Shown here one piece after another: positions 1 through 6,854 of a stretch of DNA of 9,693 nt. The notes below the pieces were generated by a model. That model was not told where the DNA came from. It saw nothing but the letters and a program-made list of their open reading frames with translations, and did no database searches. Source of the DNA: Candidatus Latescibacterota bacterium (GTDB lineage: Bacteria; Eisenbacteria; RBG-16-71-46; SZUA-252). A program made the translations under genes and the position numbers. Location of the stretch: contig JACQPZ010000086.1 in the NCBI GenBank assembly GCA_016207265.1, positions 1 through 9,693 of the forward strand, given 5' to 3'. Every line of letters begins with the position of its first letter. Positions within the stretch are counted from its first letter, which is position 1.

Positions 1-831
1 GCCTCGACCGGCGCGCTGACCGACTCGCTCACGCCCGCGAACTCGGGCCTCACGAGCAGCAACCTCCGCGCGATTCGGTTCGACAGCGCCGGAAAGGGAT
101 GGATCGGGACCGCCTTCAACGGGCTCGACGTCTGGGACGGCCGCGGCACCGCGGATCACGCGGACGACGTGTGGACCCATACCTCGACGACCCCCAGCGA
201 CCAGATCACGTCGCTCGTCGTGCTCGATCCGCAGACGGCCTGGATCGGGACGTCGGCCGGGGCGAGCCTCTACCAGAACGGGATCCCCACGCGCGTGCTG
301 ACGACGACGGGCAACCCGGGCCTTCCGAGCCCGCAGGTGAACGACCTCGCGCTCGACACGCGCGGGAATCTCTGGATCGGAACGGCCGGGGGGCTCGTTC
401 GCGCGGACGCCGTGGGGTCCGGCGCGATCGAGATATTCACGTCGGACGACGGTCTCGTCGACAACGACGTCCGCACGGTGGCGTGGGACGCGGCCCGCGG
501 CGCGCTCTGGGTCGGGACCGCGCAGGGGGTCTCGCGGGTCGTTCCCGCCACGGCGGGAGAGCCGAGCTTCAACGATGGGACGTATCTCTACCCGAATCCC
601 TCGCCTGGTTCGACCGGCCGGCTCAAGCTCGGGGGAATCCAGAACGCGCTGGAGGGCGAGATCCGCGATCTCGCCGGAAACGTCATCCATCGATTCCGCT
701 GCGATCCGGCCGCGAACGAAATCTGGGACTTCAGGGATTCAGACGGAGGGCCGGCCGCTTCCGGCGTCTACCTGGTCGTGCTTCGCGACAGGGGCCGGAC
801 GAAGACCCTGCGCGCCGCGGTGGTGCGTTGA
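1..831 (+). CDS. Secreted/surface beta-propeller protein with C-terminal sorting-like domain (5' partial)
   Basis: The reading frame is open from base 1 and ends at TGA 829-831; the start lies upstream of the window. At least four propeller repeats of the 'two-component regulator propeller' (Reg_prop) type are visible. Each has a hydrophobic/Asp strand followed by W-I/V-G-T, with the WIGT/WVGT motifs near bases 100-111, 241-252, 373-384 and 508-519. From base 589 there is a YPNP motif followed by about 80 residues with the pattern of Por-secretion/T9SS-type or FlgD-like C-terminal domains (a 'D-x-x-G-N-V' turn, then 'ASGVYLVVL' and a basic end). No histidine kinase, HTH or other signalling domain follows the propeller. 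I therefore infer an exported or surface-displayed propeller rather than a sensor kinase. The substrate or ligand is unknown. The next gene overlaps its stop codon. The family assignment is from motif recognition only. Confidence 0.8.
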   Translation, partial: ASTGALTDSLTPANSGLTSSNLRAIRFDSAGKGWIGTAFNGLDVWDGRGTADHADDVWTHTSTTPSDQITSLVVLDPQTAWIGTSAGASLYQNGIPTRVLTTTGNPGLPSPQVNDLALDTRGNLWIGTAGGLVRADAVGSGAIEIFTSDDGLVDNDVRTVAWDAARGALWVGTAQGVSRVVPATAGEPSFNDGTYLYPNPSPGSTGRLKLGGIQNALEGEIRDLAGNVIHRFRCDPAANEIWDFRDSDGGPAASGVYLVVLRDRGRTKTLRAAVVR

Positions 832-1802
832 AGCTCAAGTCGCCGCTTACGCTCGCGGCGCCGCCCGATCCGGCCGCATGGGACGCGCTCGTCGAGGGAG
901 CGGACGGCGCCACCGTCTTTCACACCGCGGCGTGGGCGGAGCTGTGGCGTTCGGAATGGCGGGACGCCCGCTGGATCGCGTTCGTCCTCGAGGACGATCG
1001 GGGCTACGCGGGCGGAATCCCCGCGATCGTTCGACACCGCGGCATCGGCCGCACGGTCTTCTCGATGCCGCACGGCACCTACGGCGGCCCCCTCGTGCGC
1101 GCGGGCCATCCCGATCCGGCCTCCGTCCGGCGCGACCTGCTCGATGCCTACGCCCGCTTCGCGGGGAGCCGGTGGACGCTCCGGTCGGAGCTCACGTGGT
1201 TTCGAGGCGCCCTCGCGGAGATTCCTCCGGGCCTCGATGCGGTGGAGCGCTTCACCCACGTCCTTCCGCTGAAGCCCGACTTTGCGTCGCTCGCCGCCTC
1301 ATTCTCGTCGCCGACCCGCCGCATGGCGCGCCAGGCGGAGGAGAGCGGGCTTTCGATCCGGTCGGCGGGATCGGAGGCGGACGTTCGCTCCTACTACGCG
1401 CTCGCGGTCGAGGCCGTTCGCCGCCGGGGCGGGACCCCGAAGCCATACTCGGTCTACTCGCGCATTCTCGAGACGCTCGTTCCGTCGGGGCGGGCCCGCT
1501 TTCATCTCGTCGAACACGAGGGGATCCCGGTCGCGGGGAGCCTCCACCTCTTCCACCGTGGCGCCGTGACGAACTGGCTCACGGTCTCCCGGCAGACGCA
1601 CTGGCACCTGAGACCGAACAACTTCCTGATCGCGCGGGTGCTGGAGAGTCTCTGCGAGGCGGGGTATCTCGAGTACAACTTCGGCGCCTCGCCCCCCGAC
1701 GCGGCGGGCTTGATCCGGTTCAAGGAAGGATGGGGCGCCGCCCGGGAGGCGTTGGTCGTCGCGGGAAGGCGGAGCGCGCTGTATCGAAAGCTCCGGGGGT
1801 AG
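828..1802 (+). CDS. FemAB-like / GNAT-fold acyltransferase
   Basis: This is a protein of 324 residues. The start is taken as TTG 828-830, which overlaps the upstream stop (TTGA), so translation is probably coupled. The frame stays open far upstream, but that part is a shadow of the propeller gene. The N-terminus has the 'TVFHTAAWAELW' pattern typical of FemAB-like proteins and the related Acetyltransf_6 group. The C-terminal half carries the family hallmark: N284-F-G, SPPD, then GLIRFKEGWG (F298-K299-E300-G301-W302). FemAB relatives transfer amino-acyl or acyl groups to peptidoglycan precursors. Relatives in exopolysaccharide clusters are thought to modify sugars or lipid-linked intermediates. 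The acyl donor and acceptor cannot be read from the sequence. Two glycosyltransferases follow (7-base gap to the first), which favours a polysaccharide or glycan-modification role. No signal peptide or membrane segment is seen, so it is probably cytoplasmic. Confidence 0.8.
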   Translation: MKLKSPLTLAAPPDPAAWDALVEGADGATVFHTAAWAELWRSEWRDARWIAFVLEDDRGYAGGIPAIVRHRGIGRTVFSMPHGTYGGPLVRAGHPDPASVRRDLLDAYARFAGSRWTLRSELTWFRGALAEIPPGLDAVERFTHVLPLKPDFASLAASFSSPTRRMARQAEESGLSIRSAGSEADVRSYYALAVEAVRRRGGTPKPYSVYSRILETLVPSGRARFHLVEHEGIPVAGSLHLFHRGAVTNWLTVSRQTHWHLRPNNFLIARVLESLCEAGYLEYNFGASPPDAAGLIRFKEGWGAAREALVVAGRRSALYRKLRG

Positions 1803-1809
1803 CGCCTCC

Positions 1810-2892
1810 TTGCGGATCCTCATCCTCTCGCACGGCTCCTCGGTTCACACCCGGCGCTGGGTCGAGGCGCTGGAGGAGCGGGGACACGCGCTCAGGCTCT
1901 TGACCGCGGAGCCTCCGCGAGGCTACCGGGTCTCCTCGCGCGTCGTGGGGATGCCGATCCCGGTCCGGGCGTTCCGATACGTGAGCGCCCTCGGGGCCGT
2001 GCGGCGGGAGATCCGCGAGTTTCGCCCCGACGTGACGGTCGCCCACTTCCTGCCGAATTACGGGTTTCTCGCAGCGCTCTCCGGGACGAGACCGTTCGCC
2101 CTCGTCTGCTGGGGATCGGACCTGCTGCTCAACGCGCGCCGCACGCCGCTCCATCGGGCGCGGGCGCGCTTCGTTCTCCGGCGCGCCGACCTGATCCACG
2201 TTGACGCCGCGGTGCTGGCCGACGCCGCGATTTCCCTCGGCGCCCCTCCCGGCCGCGTGTGGACGCGCGCGTGGGGGGTCGACCCCGGCGCGTTCGCGTC
2301 CACCGCCGGAGGCCGTCCGGCCGATGGCGCAACGCGTCCGATCCGCATCGTATGGACCCGCCATTTCGAGCGGGTCTACGATCCGCTCACATTCGTCCGC
2401 GCGCTCGCGGCTCTCAAGAGGCGCGGCGTTCCGTTCCACGCGTCGATGGCGGGAGGAGGCCGGCTGAAGGGTCCGGTGGAGACGATGCTTCGCGAGGAGG
2501 GACTCGTGAACGAGGTGAGGCTCGAGGGCGTCGTCGATTCGGCGCGGCTTCGGGAGCTTTACTTCGACGGCGACGTATACGTTTCCCTCTCGCGCTCCGA
2601 CTCGACGTCGCAGTCCCTGCTCGAGGCGATGGCGGCCGGCCTCTTCCCGGTCGTGACCGACATCGAGGGAAACCGCGAGTGGATCACGCACCGGCGCGAG
2701 GGCTATCTGGTCCCACCCGGAGACGCGGACGCGACGGCCTGCGCGATCGCCGAGGCGGCGGGCGATCCGGACGCCGATGCGATCCGATCCCGCGCCCGGG
2801 CCGCCGTGCGCTCGCGAGGACGCTTCGACGAGACGGTCGCGCAGGTCGAGGAGAAGCTCCGCTCGCTTGCGGCCGGCCGGGGGCGGGCGTGA
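1810..2892 (+). CDS. Glycosyltransferase, GT-B fold, GT4-like
   Basis: This is a 360-residue protein starting at TTG 1810, with a GGGGG run about 10 bases upstream as a weak ribosome-binding site. The gene lies 7 bases after the acyltransferase. The N-terminal Rossmann half begins MRILILSHGSSVHTRRW, with the family's H-T-x-R-W nucleotide/acceptor loop, then 'AHFLPNYGF' and 'CWGSDLL'. The C-terminal half has the GT4 donor-binding signature: SLSRSDSTSQSLLEAMAAG (around residues 260-278), then 'EGNREWI' and 'GYLVPPGD'. GT4 enzymes are retaining and move a sugar from a nucleotide-sugar donor to an acceptor, here probably a lipid-linked glycan at the inner face of the membrane. Donor and acceptor are unknown. 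Length is normal for the family. The last codons lie inside a 20-base tandem duplication. Confidence 0.88.
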   Translation: MRILILSHGSSVHTRRWVEALEERGHALRLLTAEPPRGYRVSSRVVGMPIPVRAFRYVSALGAVRREIREFRPDVTVAHFLPNYGFLAALSGTRPFALVCWGSDLLLNARRTPLHRARARFVLRRADLIHVDAAVLADAAISLGAPPGRVWTRAWGVDPGAFASTAGGRPADGATRPIRIVWTRHFERVYDPLTFVRALAALKRRGVPFHASMAGGGRLKGPVETMLREEGLVNEVRLEGVVDSARLRELYFDGDVYVSLSRSDSTSQSLLEAMAAGLFPVVTDIEGNREWITHRREGYLVPPGDADATACAIAEAAGDPDADAIRSRARAAVRSRGRFDETVAQVEEKLRSLAAGRGRA

Positions 2893-2914
2893 CGGGCCGG
2901 GGGCGGGCGTGACG
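2875..2914 (+). repeat. Perfect 20-bp tandem duplication over a stop codon
   Basis: Bases 2875-2894 are repeated exactly at 2895-2914. Each copy contains GGGCGGGCG followed by TGA. The TGA of the first copy (2890-2892) ends the glycosyltransferase; the second TGA is 20 bases further on in another frame. It looks like a recent slippage duplication in GC-rich DNA; an assembly artefact is also possible. Confidence 0.9.
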
Positions 2915-2946
2915 TCCGCGCCTTTCGCCATCGGTTCCGAGTGACC

Positions 2947-4278
2947 ATGCGGGTCCTCGTTCTCGCCTACTTCTTCCCGCCCCTCGGTGGAGGGGGATGC
3001 CAGCGGACCGTCAAGCTCGTCCGCTACCTCGAGCCCCTCGGATGGACCGCTTCGGTGATCACCACCTCCGCCCGGGATTACTGGATCCACGATCCCACCC
3101 TCCTCGACGAGCTTCCCGCGTCCGCCCAAATCCTCCGTGTCGGCGGATTCACGGCGATCCGGGCGCTCAGGATGCTCGAGCGCGCGGGATTCGGGTTCGA
3201 GGAGACCCAGGGTTCGCGCCGGCGGGGCGTGTTCCGCGCCCTGCGCGCGCTCCAACGCTGGTTTCTCCTCCCGGACGGCTATGGAGGGTGGGCCCGGGCC
3301 GCGCGGGACGCCGCCAACCGGCGGATCCGATCGGGCGGCATCGACGCGATCTGGACGACCTCCTCGCCGGAGAGCGCCCACCTGGCGGGTCTCTCGCTGA
3401 AACGGCGGTTCGGGATCCCGTGGGTCGCGGACTTCCGCGATCCCTGGGTGGGCCGCGCCACCTACCGGCCCCCGACGCGGTGGCACGATCGAAGGCACCG
3501 CGCGATGGAAGGAGAAGTCGTGCGCTCGGCGGACCGAATCACGGTCGTGAGCGAGCCGATCGCCGCTCTGTACCGCGCCCGCTATCCGGAGCTCGACCCG
3601 GCCCGCTTCGTTCTCCTGCCGAACGGTTTCGACCCGGACGACTGGCGGCGTGCCGGCGAAGGGGGAGTCTCAACGCAGGACGTCGGCCGGTTCGTGCTGC
3701 TCCACGCGGGGCAGCTCGCCCACCGGCCGACCGTCCGGACGCTGCTTCACGCGGCGCGCCGCGTCCTCGAGGACGATCCTCCCGCGCGGCGCGAGCTTCG
3801 CATCCGCTTCATGGGCGGAAACGAGGAGCTGGGTGCGGCCGAGCGGGGCGCGATGGAGCGCGGCTTAGCGCTCGCGGACGTCGTCGAAATCGTTCCGGCC
3901 CGGCCGCACATCGCGGCGTTGCGGTCGATGCGCGCCGCGAGCGCGCTCGTCCTGCTCGGGCACGGCGGCCCCGCGGACTCGCTCCTTTACACGGGGAAGA
4001 TATACGAGTACCTCACCAGCGGCCGCCCCGTGCTCGGAATCGCGGACGAGGGTCCCGCCGCGAGTCTCATCCGTGAAACGCGCGCCGGTCCCGTGCTCGG
4101 ATCCGGCGACGTGGATGGGGTCGCGAGATCGCTCAAGGAGTGGCTCCGCGCGTGGCGCGGGGGAGCGGACCTCACGATTCGCGTTCCCGACGCGGTCTCC
4201 GCCCCGTGGGAGCGCCGCCTGGCCTCCGCCCGAGCCGCCTCGATACTCACCGAGATCGCCTCGAACCGCCCCCGGTAG
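2947..4278 (+). CDS. Glycosyltransferase, GT4-like (DFRDPW subgroup)
   Basis: This is a 443-residue protein from ATG 2947; GTG 2941, two codons earlier in frame, is the alternative. Neither has a clear ribosome-binding site. ATG was chosen because the fold then begins at once with MRVLVLAYFFPPLGGGG, the glycine-rich first loop usual in this family. Next come Q19-R20, the D162-F-R-D-P-W motif that marks this GT4 subgroup, 'LLPNGFD' at the inter-domain hinge, 'LLHAGQL', and the donor-site segment T349-G-K-I-Y-E-Y-L followed by GRPVLGI and 'EGPAASLIRETRAG'. Members usually build capsule, O-antigen or exopolysaccharide glycans in the cytoplasm. It is only distantly similar to the preceding glycosyltransferase (different length, different donor-site signature), so the pair is not a recent duplication. 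A 54-base gap separates them. It is the last gene before the dcw promoter region. Confidence 0.88.
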   Translation: MRVLVLAYFFPPLGGGGCQRTVKLVRYLEPLGWTASVITTSARDYWIHDPTLLDELPASAQILRVGGFTAIRALRMLERAGFGFEETQGSRRRGVFRALRALQRWFLLPDGYGGWARAARDAANRRIRSGGIDAIWTTSSPESAHLAGLSLKRRFGIPWVADFRDPWVGRATYRPPTRWHDRRHRAMEGEVVRSADRITVVSEPIAALYRARYPELDPARFVLLPNGFDPDDWRRAGEGGVSTQDVGRFVLLHAGQLAHRPTVRTLLHAARRVLEDDPPARRELRIRFMGGNEELGAAERGAMERGLALADVVEIVPARPHIAALRSMRAASALVLLGHGGPADSLLYTGKIYEYLTSGRPVLGIADEGPAASLIRETRAGPVLGSGDVDGVARSLKEWLRAWRGGADLTIRVPDAVSAPWERRLASARAASILTEIASNRPR

Positions 4279-4404
4279 GTCGATTCGCACCCGAATCCGC
4301 GCCGGTCGGTCCCGGTCCGGCTCACGGCCCGCCCGCCTTGAGCCTTTCCCTTTAACCCGTTGTTTCACAAAAGGATAAAATTTTCGAAAGTCTGCTAAAT
4401 CGGC

Positions 4405-4434
4405 TTGACACTCCTTTTGGGAGGCCGGTAGGAT
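4405..4434 (+). promoter_or_regulatory. Sigma70-type promoter for the dcw operon
   Basis: A perfect -35 hexamer TTGACA (4405-4410) is followed by an 18-base spacer and TAGGAT (4429-4434), which matches the -10 consensus at 4 of 6 positions. Transcription would start near 4441. Upstream, bases 4360-4404 are strikingly AT-rich for this window (CAAAAGGATAAAATTTTCG around 4367-4385) and could act as an UP element. A second -10-like hexamer, TAAAAT, lies at 4376-4381 but has no good -35 partner. No other strong promoter is seen before mraZ. Confidence 0.7.
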
Positions 4435-4440
4435 GCCGCG

Positions 4441-4470
4441 GTGGTGATTTGTGGTGAATAGTGGGGATCA
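4441..4470 (+). promoter_or_regulatory. Probable MraZ operator: three 10-bp direct repeats
   Basis: Three units in a row, GTGGTGATTT, GTGGTGAATA and GTGGGGATCA, carry a TGG(T/G)G core at 4442, 4452 and 4462, exactly 10 bases apart. MraZ is known to bind short TGGG-type direct repeats with 10-base spacing upstream of its own gene, as in E. coli. The repeats begin at the predicted transcription start and lie 47 bases before the mraZ start codon. Bound MraZ would therefore sit over the start site and block the promoter. The repeats and spacing are seen directly; binding is inferred. Confidence 0.72.
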
Positions 4471-4516
4471 GGGCTGCCGCGGCGGTGCGTCTTCCCGGTA
4501 GCGGGTGGGGAACGAG

Positions 4517-4957
4517 ATGGCGATGTTTCGGGGAAGCTACCGGCATTCGATCGACCACAAGGGCCGCATCAGCATCCCTTCGCGGTTCCGCCGGCTCCTT
4601 TCCGGAAGAGCATCCAACACGTTCATCGTCCTTCGCGGCCTCGAGGCGTGCGTCGCGCTCTATCCGCTCGATGAGTGGCAGCGGATGGAGGAACGGCTCC
4701 GCGGCCGGTCCTTTCACGACGAGACCAACCGCCGCTTCCTTCGCATGATGTCGCTCGACCTGAACGAGGGTGCGCTCGACGCGCAGGGTCGCGTGATGAT
4801 CCCGCCGCGGCTCCTGGCCCACGCGCAGCTCCAGCGGGAAGCGATGGTCAACGGCGTCACGGACCACATCGAGATCTGGGATCCCGTGCTGTTCGAGGCC
4901 TATCTCGCGGGCACGAACCGATCCTACGAAGACATGGCGGGAGAGCTGCTCCTGTGA
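4517..4957 (+). CDS. mraZ: Transcriptional regulator MraZ
   Basis: MraZ is a DNA-binding regulator of the dcw operon and forms ring-shaped oligomers. This 146-residue protein shows the two AbrB-like (SpoVT-AbrB) half-domains of the family. The first has MFRGSYRHSID followed by H14-K15-G16-R17-I-S-I-P. The second has D88-A-Q-G-R92-V-M-I-P-P. After it comes 'TDHIEIWDP', also typical. Length is normal (E. coli 152). Start choice: ATG 4517 has GGGGA five bases upstream. ATG 4523 (giving MFRG, the usual family N-terminus) and GTG 4505 are in-frame alternatives. It is the first gene after the promoter and the three-repeat operator, the classic arrangement for autoregulation. Its stop overlaps the start of the next gene (GTGA). 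Confidence 0.95.
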   Translation: MAMFRGSYRHSIDHKGRISIPSRFRRLLSGRASNTFIVLRGLEACVALYPLDEWQRMEERLRGRSFHDETNRRFLRMMSLDLNEGALDAQGRVMIPPRLLAHAQLQREAMVNGVTDHIEIWDPVLFEAYLAGTNRSYEDMAGELLL

Positions 4958-5412
4958 TCCCGGGCGCCGTCTCGGGTCGCCGGGCGTTCGCGTTCGACCG
5001 GCCGACGCTCCAGTGGGACTCCCTTCGCGGGATGGGCGCTTCCACCGTGCGGCTCTTCGGCCGTCTGGGAGCGCGCGAGCTCAGGCAGGTGACGGAGGCC
5101 CTCGCGGGGCGCGGCTCATCGCCCCGCGACCTGATCTGCATTGACTTCGAGCAGGTGGAGCACGTGGACTTCTGCGCGCTCCCCGAATTCGTGCGCGCGC
5201 TCGTGCGGCATCAGAACCGCGGCGCGAGCCTGTGTCTGGTCGGCCTGAGCCGATACGTGCGCAATCTGTTCGATGCCGCCGGAGAGGGGCCGTCCCTGCG
5301 GCAGCTCCTGTGGACGGCGCAGCGGGAAACCGTCGTGCCGCGACGCCCGTTCCTGGGGCTCACGACCCGCGTGAAGATCCCCGGGGACGAACGTCGCGAC
5401 TTCTGGCGTTAG
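4954..5412 (+). CDS. STAS-like domain protein within the dcw cluster
   Basis: This is a 152-residue protein from GTG 4954, overlapping the mraZ stop (GTGA); GGGAG at 4939-4943 can serve as ribosome-binding site. Residues about 30-115 follow the STAS fold of SpoIIAA-type anti-sigma-factor antagonists: a first strand 'STVRLFGRLG', a central strand 'ICIDFEQVEHVDF', then a helix, then 'ASLCLVGLSRYVRNLFDAAG', which closely resembles the last strand and helix of STAS proteins. Classical members have D-(S/T)-S-G-L at the loop after the second strand, with the second Ser phosphorylated. Here the sequence is D72-F73-C74-A75-L76, so the phospho-Ser is replaced by Cys and the Gly by Ala. Switching by phosphorylation is therefore unlikely. 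A basic tail of about 37 residues follows. No membrane segment is present. The partner is unknown. Its position between mraZ and rsmH suggests a cytoplasmic role tied to division or wall synthesis, but that is inference from context. Confidence 0.72.
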   Translation: MIPGAVSGRRAFAFDRPTLQWDSLRGMGASTVRLFGRLGARELRQVTEALAGRGSSPRDLICIDFEQVEHVDFCALPEFVRALVRHQNRGASLCLVGLSRYVRNLFDAAGEGPSLRQLLWTAQRETVVPRRPFLGLTTRVKIPGDERRDFWR

Positions 5413-5433
5413 CGTAGACGCCGAGGGAAATGG

Positions 5434-6348
5434 ATGCCGGGTCACGTCCCGGTTCTCAAGGAGGAGGTTGTCCGTTTGCTCCTGACGGATCCGAACGGGA
5501 CCTACGTGGATGCGACACTCGGCGGCGGCGGACACGCCGCCGCGTTGCTCGAGTCGCTCGGGGGGAACGGGAGGGTGGTGGGTTTGGACTGTGACCCGGC
5601 TGCGATCGAGCGGGCTTGGGCCCGGCCGCCGGCGCCTCGGCCCCGGTTCGTCGCGAGCCGCGCCCGGTTCTCGGGGATTCAGCCCGCGCTCGAGGCGCTC
5701 GGGATCCGACGCGTGGACGGAATCCTCGCGGATCTCGGGCTCTCCTCGCTCCAACTCGAGGATCCCGGCCGCGGTCTCTCCTTCTCGTTCAAGGGGCCGC
5801 TCGACATGCGGCTCGATCCCTCGCTCCCCGAGAGCGCCGATGCGCTCCTCCGTAGGATCGACGATCGGGAGCTTCTGCGCGTGCTCGTCGAGTACGGCGA
5901 GCTGCCGCGCCCGCGCGCCGCGCTCCGCGCCATCCGCCGCGCGCTGGCCGAGCGCCCGCCGCTTGCGAGCGATGCGCTCCGTGCGGCGCTCGCGCCCCTC
6001 TACCCGGGCCCGTCGAGGCCGCGCCGCCTCTCGCAGGTCTTCCAGGCGCTGCGCATCACCGTGAACCACGAGTTGGAGGAGCTGGATTCGCTGCTTCGCG
6101 AAGCACCGGGTCTCTTGCGGCCGGGCGGGACGCTTTGTGTCATCGCGTATCACTCGCTCGAGGACCGTCGTGTCAAAAACGCGTTCCGCCCGCCGCGACC
6201 CTCCGATCCACGCGTTCCAGCGCCGGTCTCGCCGTGGATCCCGCTGACGAAACGACCGATCCGTCCCTCCGAGGAGGAATGTCGCGTCAACTCCCGCGCG
6301 AGAAGCGCGAGGCTTCGGGCGGCGCGCCTCGCCGCGGAGGCCGCATGA
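5434..6348 (+). CDS. rsmH: 16S rRNA (cytosine(1402)-N4)-methyltransferase RsmH (MraW)
   Basis: RsmH uses S-adenosylmethionine to methylate N4 of C1402 in the 16S rRNA decoding centre. The 304-residue protein has all family landmarks. These are HVPVLKEEVV at the N-terminus, the SAM loop ATLGGGGHAAALLE (G30-G33, H34), G50-L-D-C-D54 for the ribose of SAM, and 'LADLGLSSLQLEDPGRGLSF' with 'GPLDMRLD'. Further on come 'SQVFQALRITVNHELEEL' and the C-terminal Y239-H-S-L-E-D244-RRVKN. Length is normal. The ATG has a good ribosome-binding site, GAGGGA at 5423-5428, five bases upstream, and follows the STAS-like gene by 21 bases. Its stop overlaps the next start (ATGA). Confidence 0.98.
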   Translation: MPGHVPVLKEEVVRLLLTDPNGTYVDATLGGGGHAAALLESLGGNGRVVGLDCDPAAIERAWARPPAPRPRFVASRARFSGIQPALEALGIRRVDGILADLGLSSLQLEDPGRGLSFSFKGPLDMRLDPSLPESADALLRRIDDRELLRVLVEYGELPRPRAALRAIRRALAERPPLASDALRAALAPLYPGPSRPRRLSQVFQALRITVNHELEELDSLLREAPGLLRPGGTLCVIAYHSLEDRRVKNAFRPPRPSDPRVPAPVSPWIPLTKRPIRPSEEECRVNSRARSARLRAARLAAEAA

Positions 6349-6854
6349 GCGTCGCGATTCGCCTCCTCGAGCGGGCGCGTCCGGTGGCCGAGCGCACGCC
6401 GGCGCGGCCGGACCCCTACACGCGCTCCTTCCGCGCCCAACCGAGGCGGCGGGTGCGGCTGCGGACGATCGTGGCGCTTCTTCTCGCCGCCGGGATGCTC
6501 TTCGTGCAGGTATGGGAACGGACGGCCGCGAACGCTCTCTCGATGGAGCGCGACCGGCTGGCGCGGGAGGTCCGCAGCCTGGAAAACCGGATCCGCATCT
6601 CCCGGGAGCTTCGAGAAAGCGCCGCGTGGAGGACCGGAATGGATCTCACGTCGCTCGGCGGGCTCGGATTCGAGAATCCGGACCCGTCGATGGTCGTGGA
6701 TATCGACCTCTCCATTCCCGGCCCGCGCACGGCCGCCCGCCCGCATCTTCCGGCGCGGATCCTCGGGCTGCTGCGGCGCGCGCTGCCGCACACATGGGCC
6801 GAGCGCGTGTTGGGATTGCCCACGGCGCCCGTAGAGGCGAAGGGGGGACGATGA
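6345..6854 (+). CDS. ftsL: FtsL-type bitopic divisome protein
   Basis: This is a 169-residue protein from ATG 6345 (ATGA overlap with rsmH, with GGAGG four bases upstream). It has the FtsL layout: a basic cytoplasmic N-terminus (residues 1-40), one membrane segment (about 41-57, TIVALLLAAGMLFVQVW), then a charged heptad-like coiled coil (about 58-92). A G-L-G-F-E-N-P-D-P stretch follows that resembles the 'GL...P' end of FtsL/DivIC proteins. FtsL pairs with FtsB and FtsQ and activates the FtsW-FtsI septal synthase. Sequence conservation in this family is low, so the call rests mainly on topology and its position between rsmH and ftsI. It is longer than typical FtsL (about 100-120 residues). 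The extra C-terminal part includes a basic, amphipathic-looking stretch ending RRALPHTWAERVLG. Confidence 0.78.
   Translation: MSVAIRLLERARPVAERTPARPDPYTRSFRAQPRRRVRLRTIVALLLAAGMLFVQVWERTAANALSMERDRLAREVRSLENRIRISRELRESAAWRTGMDLTSLGGLGFENPDPSMVVDIDLSIPGPRTAARPHLPARILGLLRRALPHTWAERVLGLPTAPVEAKGGR

Noticed and set aside
99..827. Upstream extension of the acyltransferase frame, giving a protein of about 567 residues
   Set aside because: The frame is open only because of high GC. The upstream part is Arg-rich and overlaps the propeller gene, whose WIGT repeats and C-terminal domain are clearly coding in frame 1.
4301..4321. Inverted repeat GCCGG...CCGGC after the second glycosyltransferase as a terminator
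   Set aside because: The stem is only 5 bp with an 11-base loop and no T-run follows; in GC-rich DNA such repeats are expected by chance.
4351..4381. Second promoter with TTTAAC and TAAAAT upstream of the main one
   Set aside because: The -10-like hexamer is good but the -35 candidate matches poorly and the spacer is 19 bases; more likely part of the AT-rich region upstream of TTGACA.
4411..4423. Small inverted repeat CTCC-TTTTG-GGAG inside the promoter spacer as an operator
   Set aside because: Only a 4-bp stem; no known regulator matches, and the spacer sequence gives no further support.
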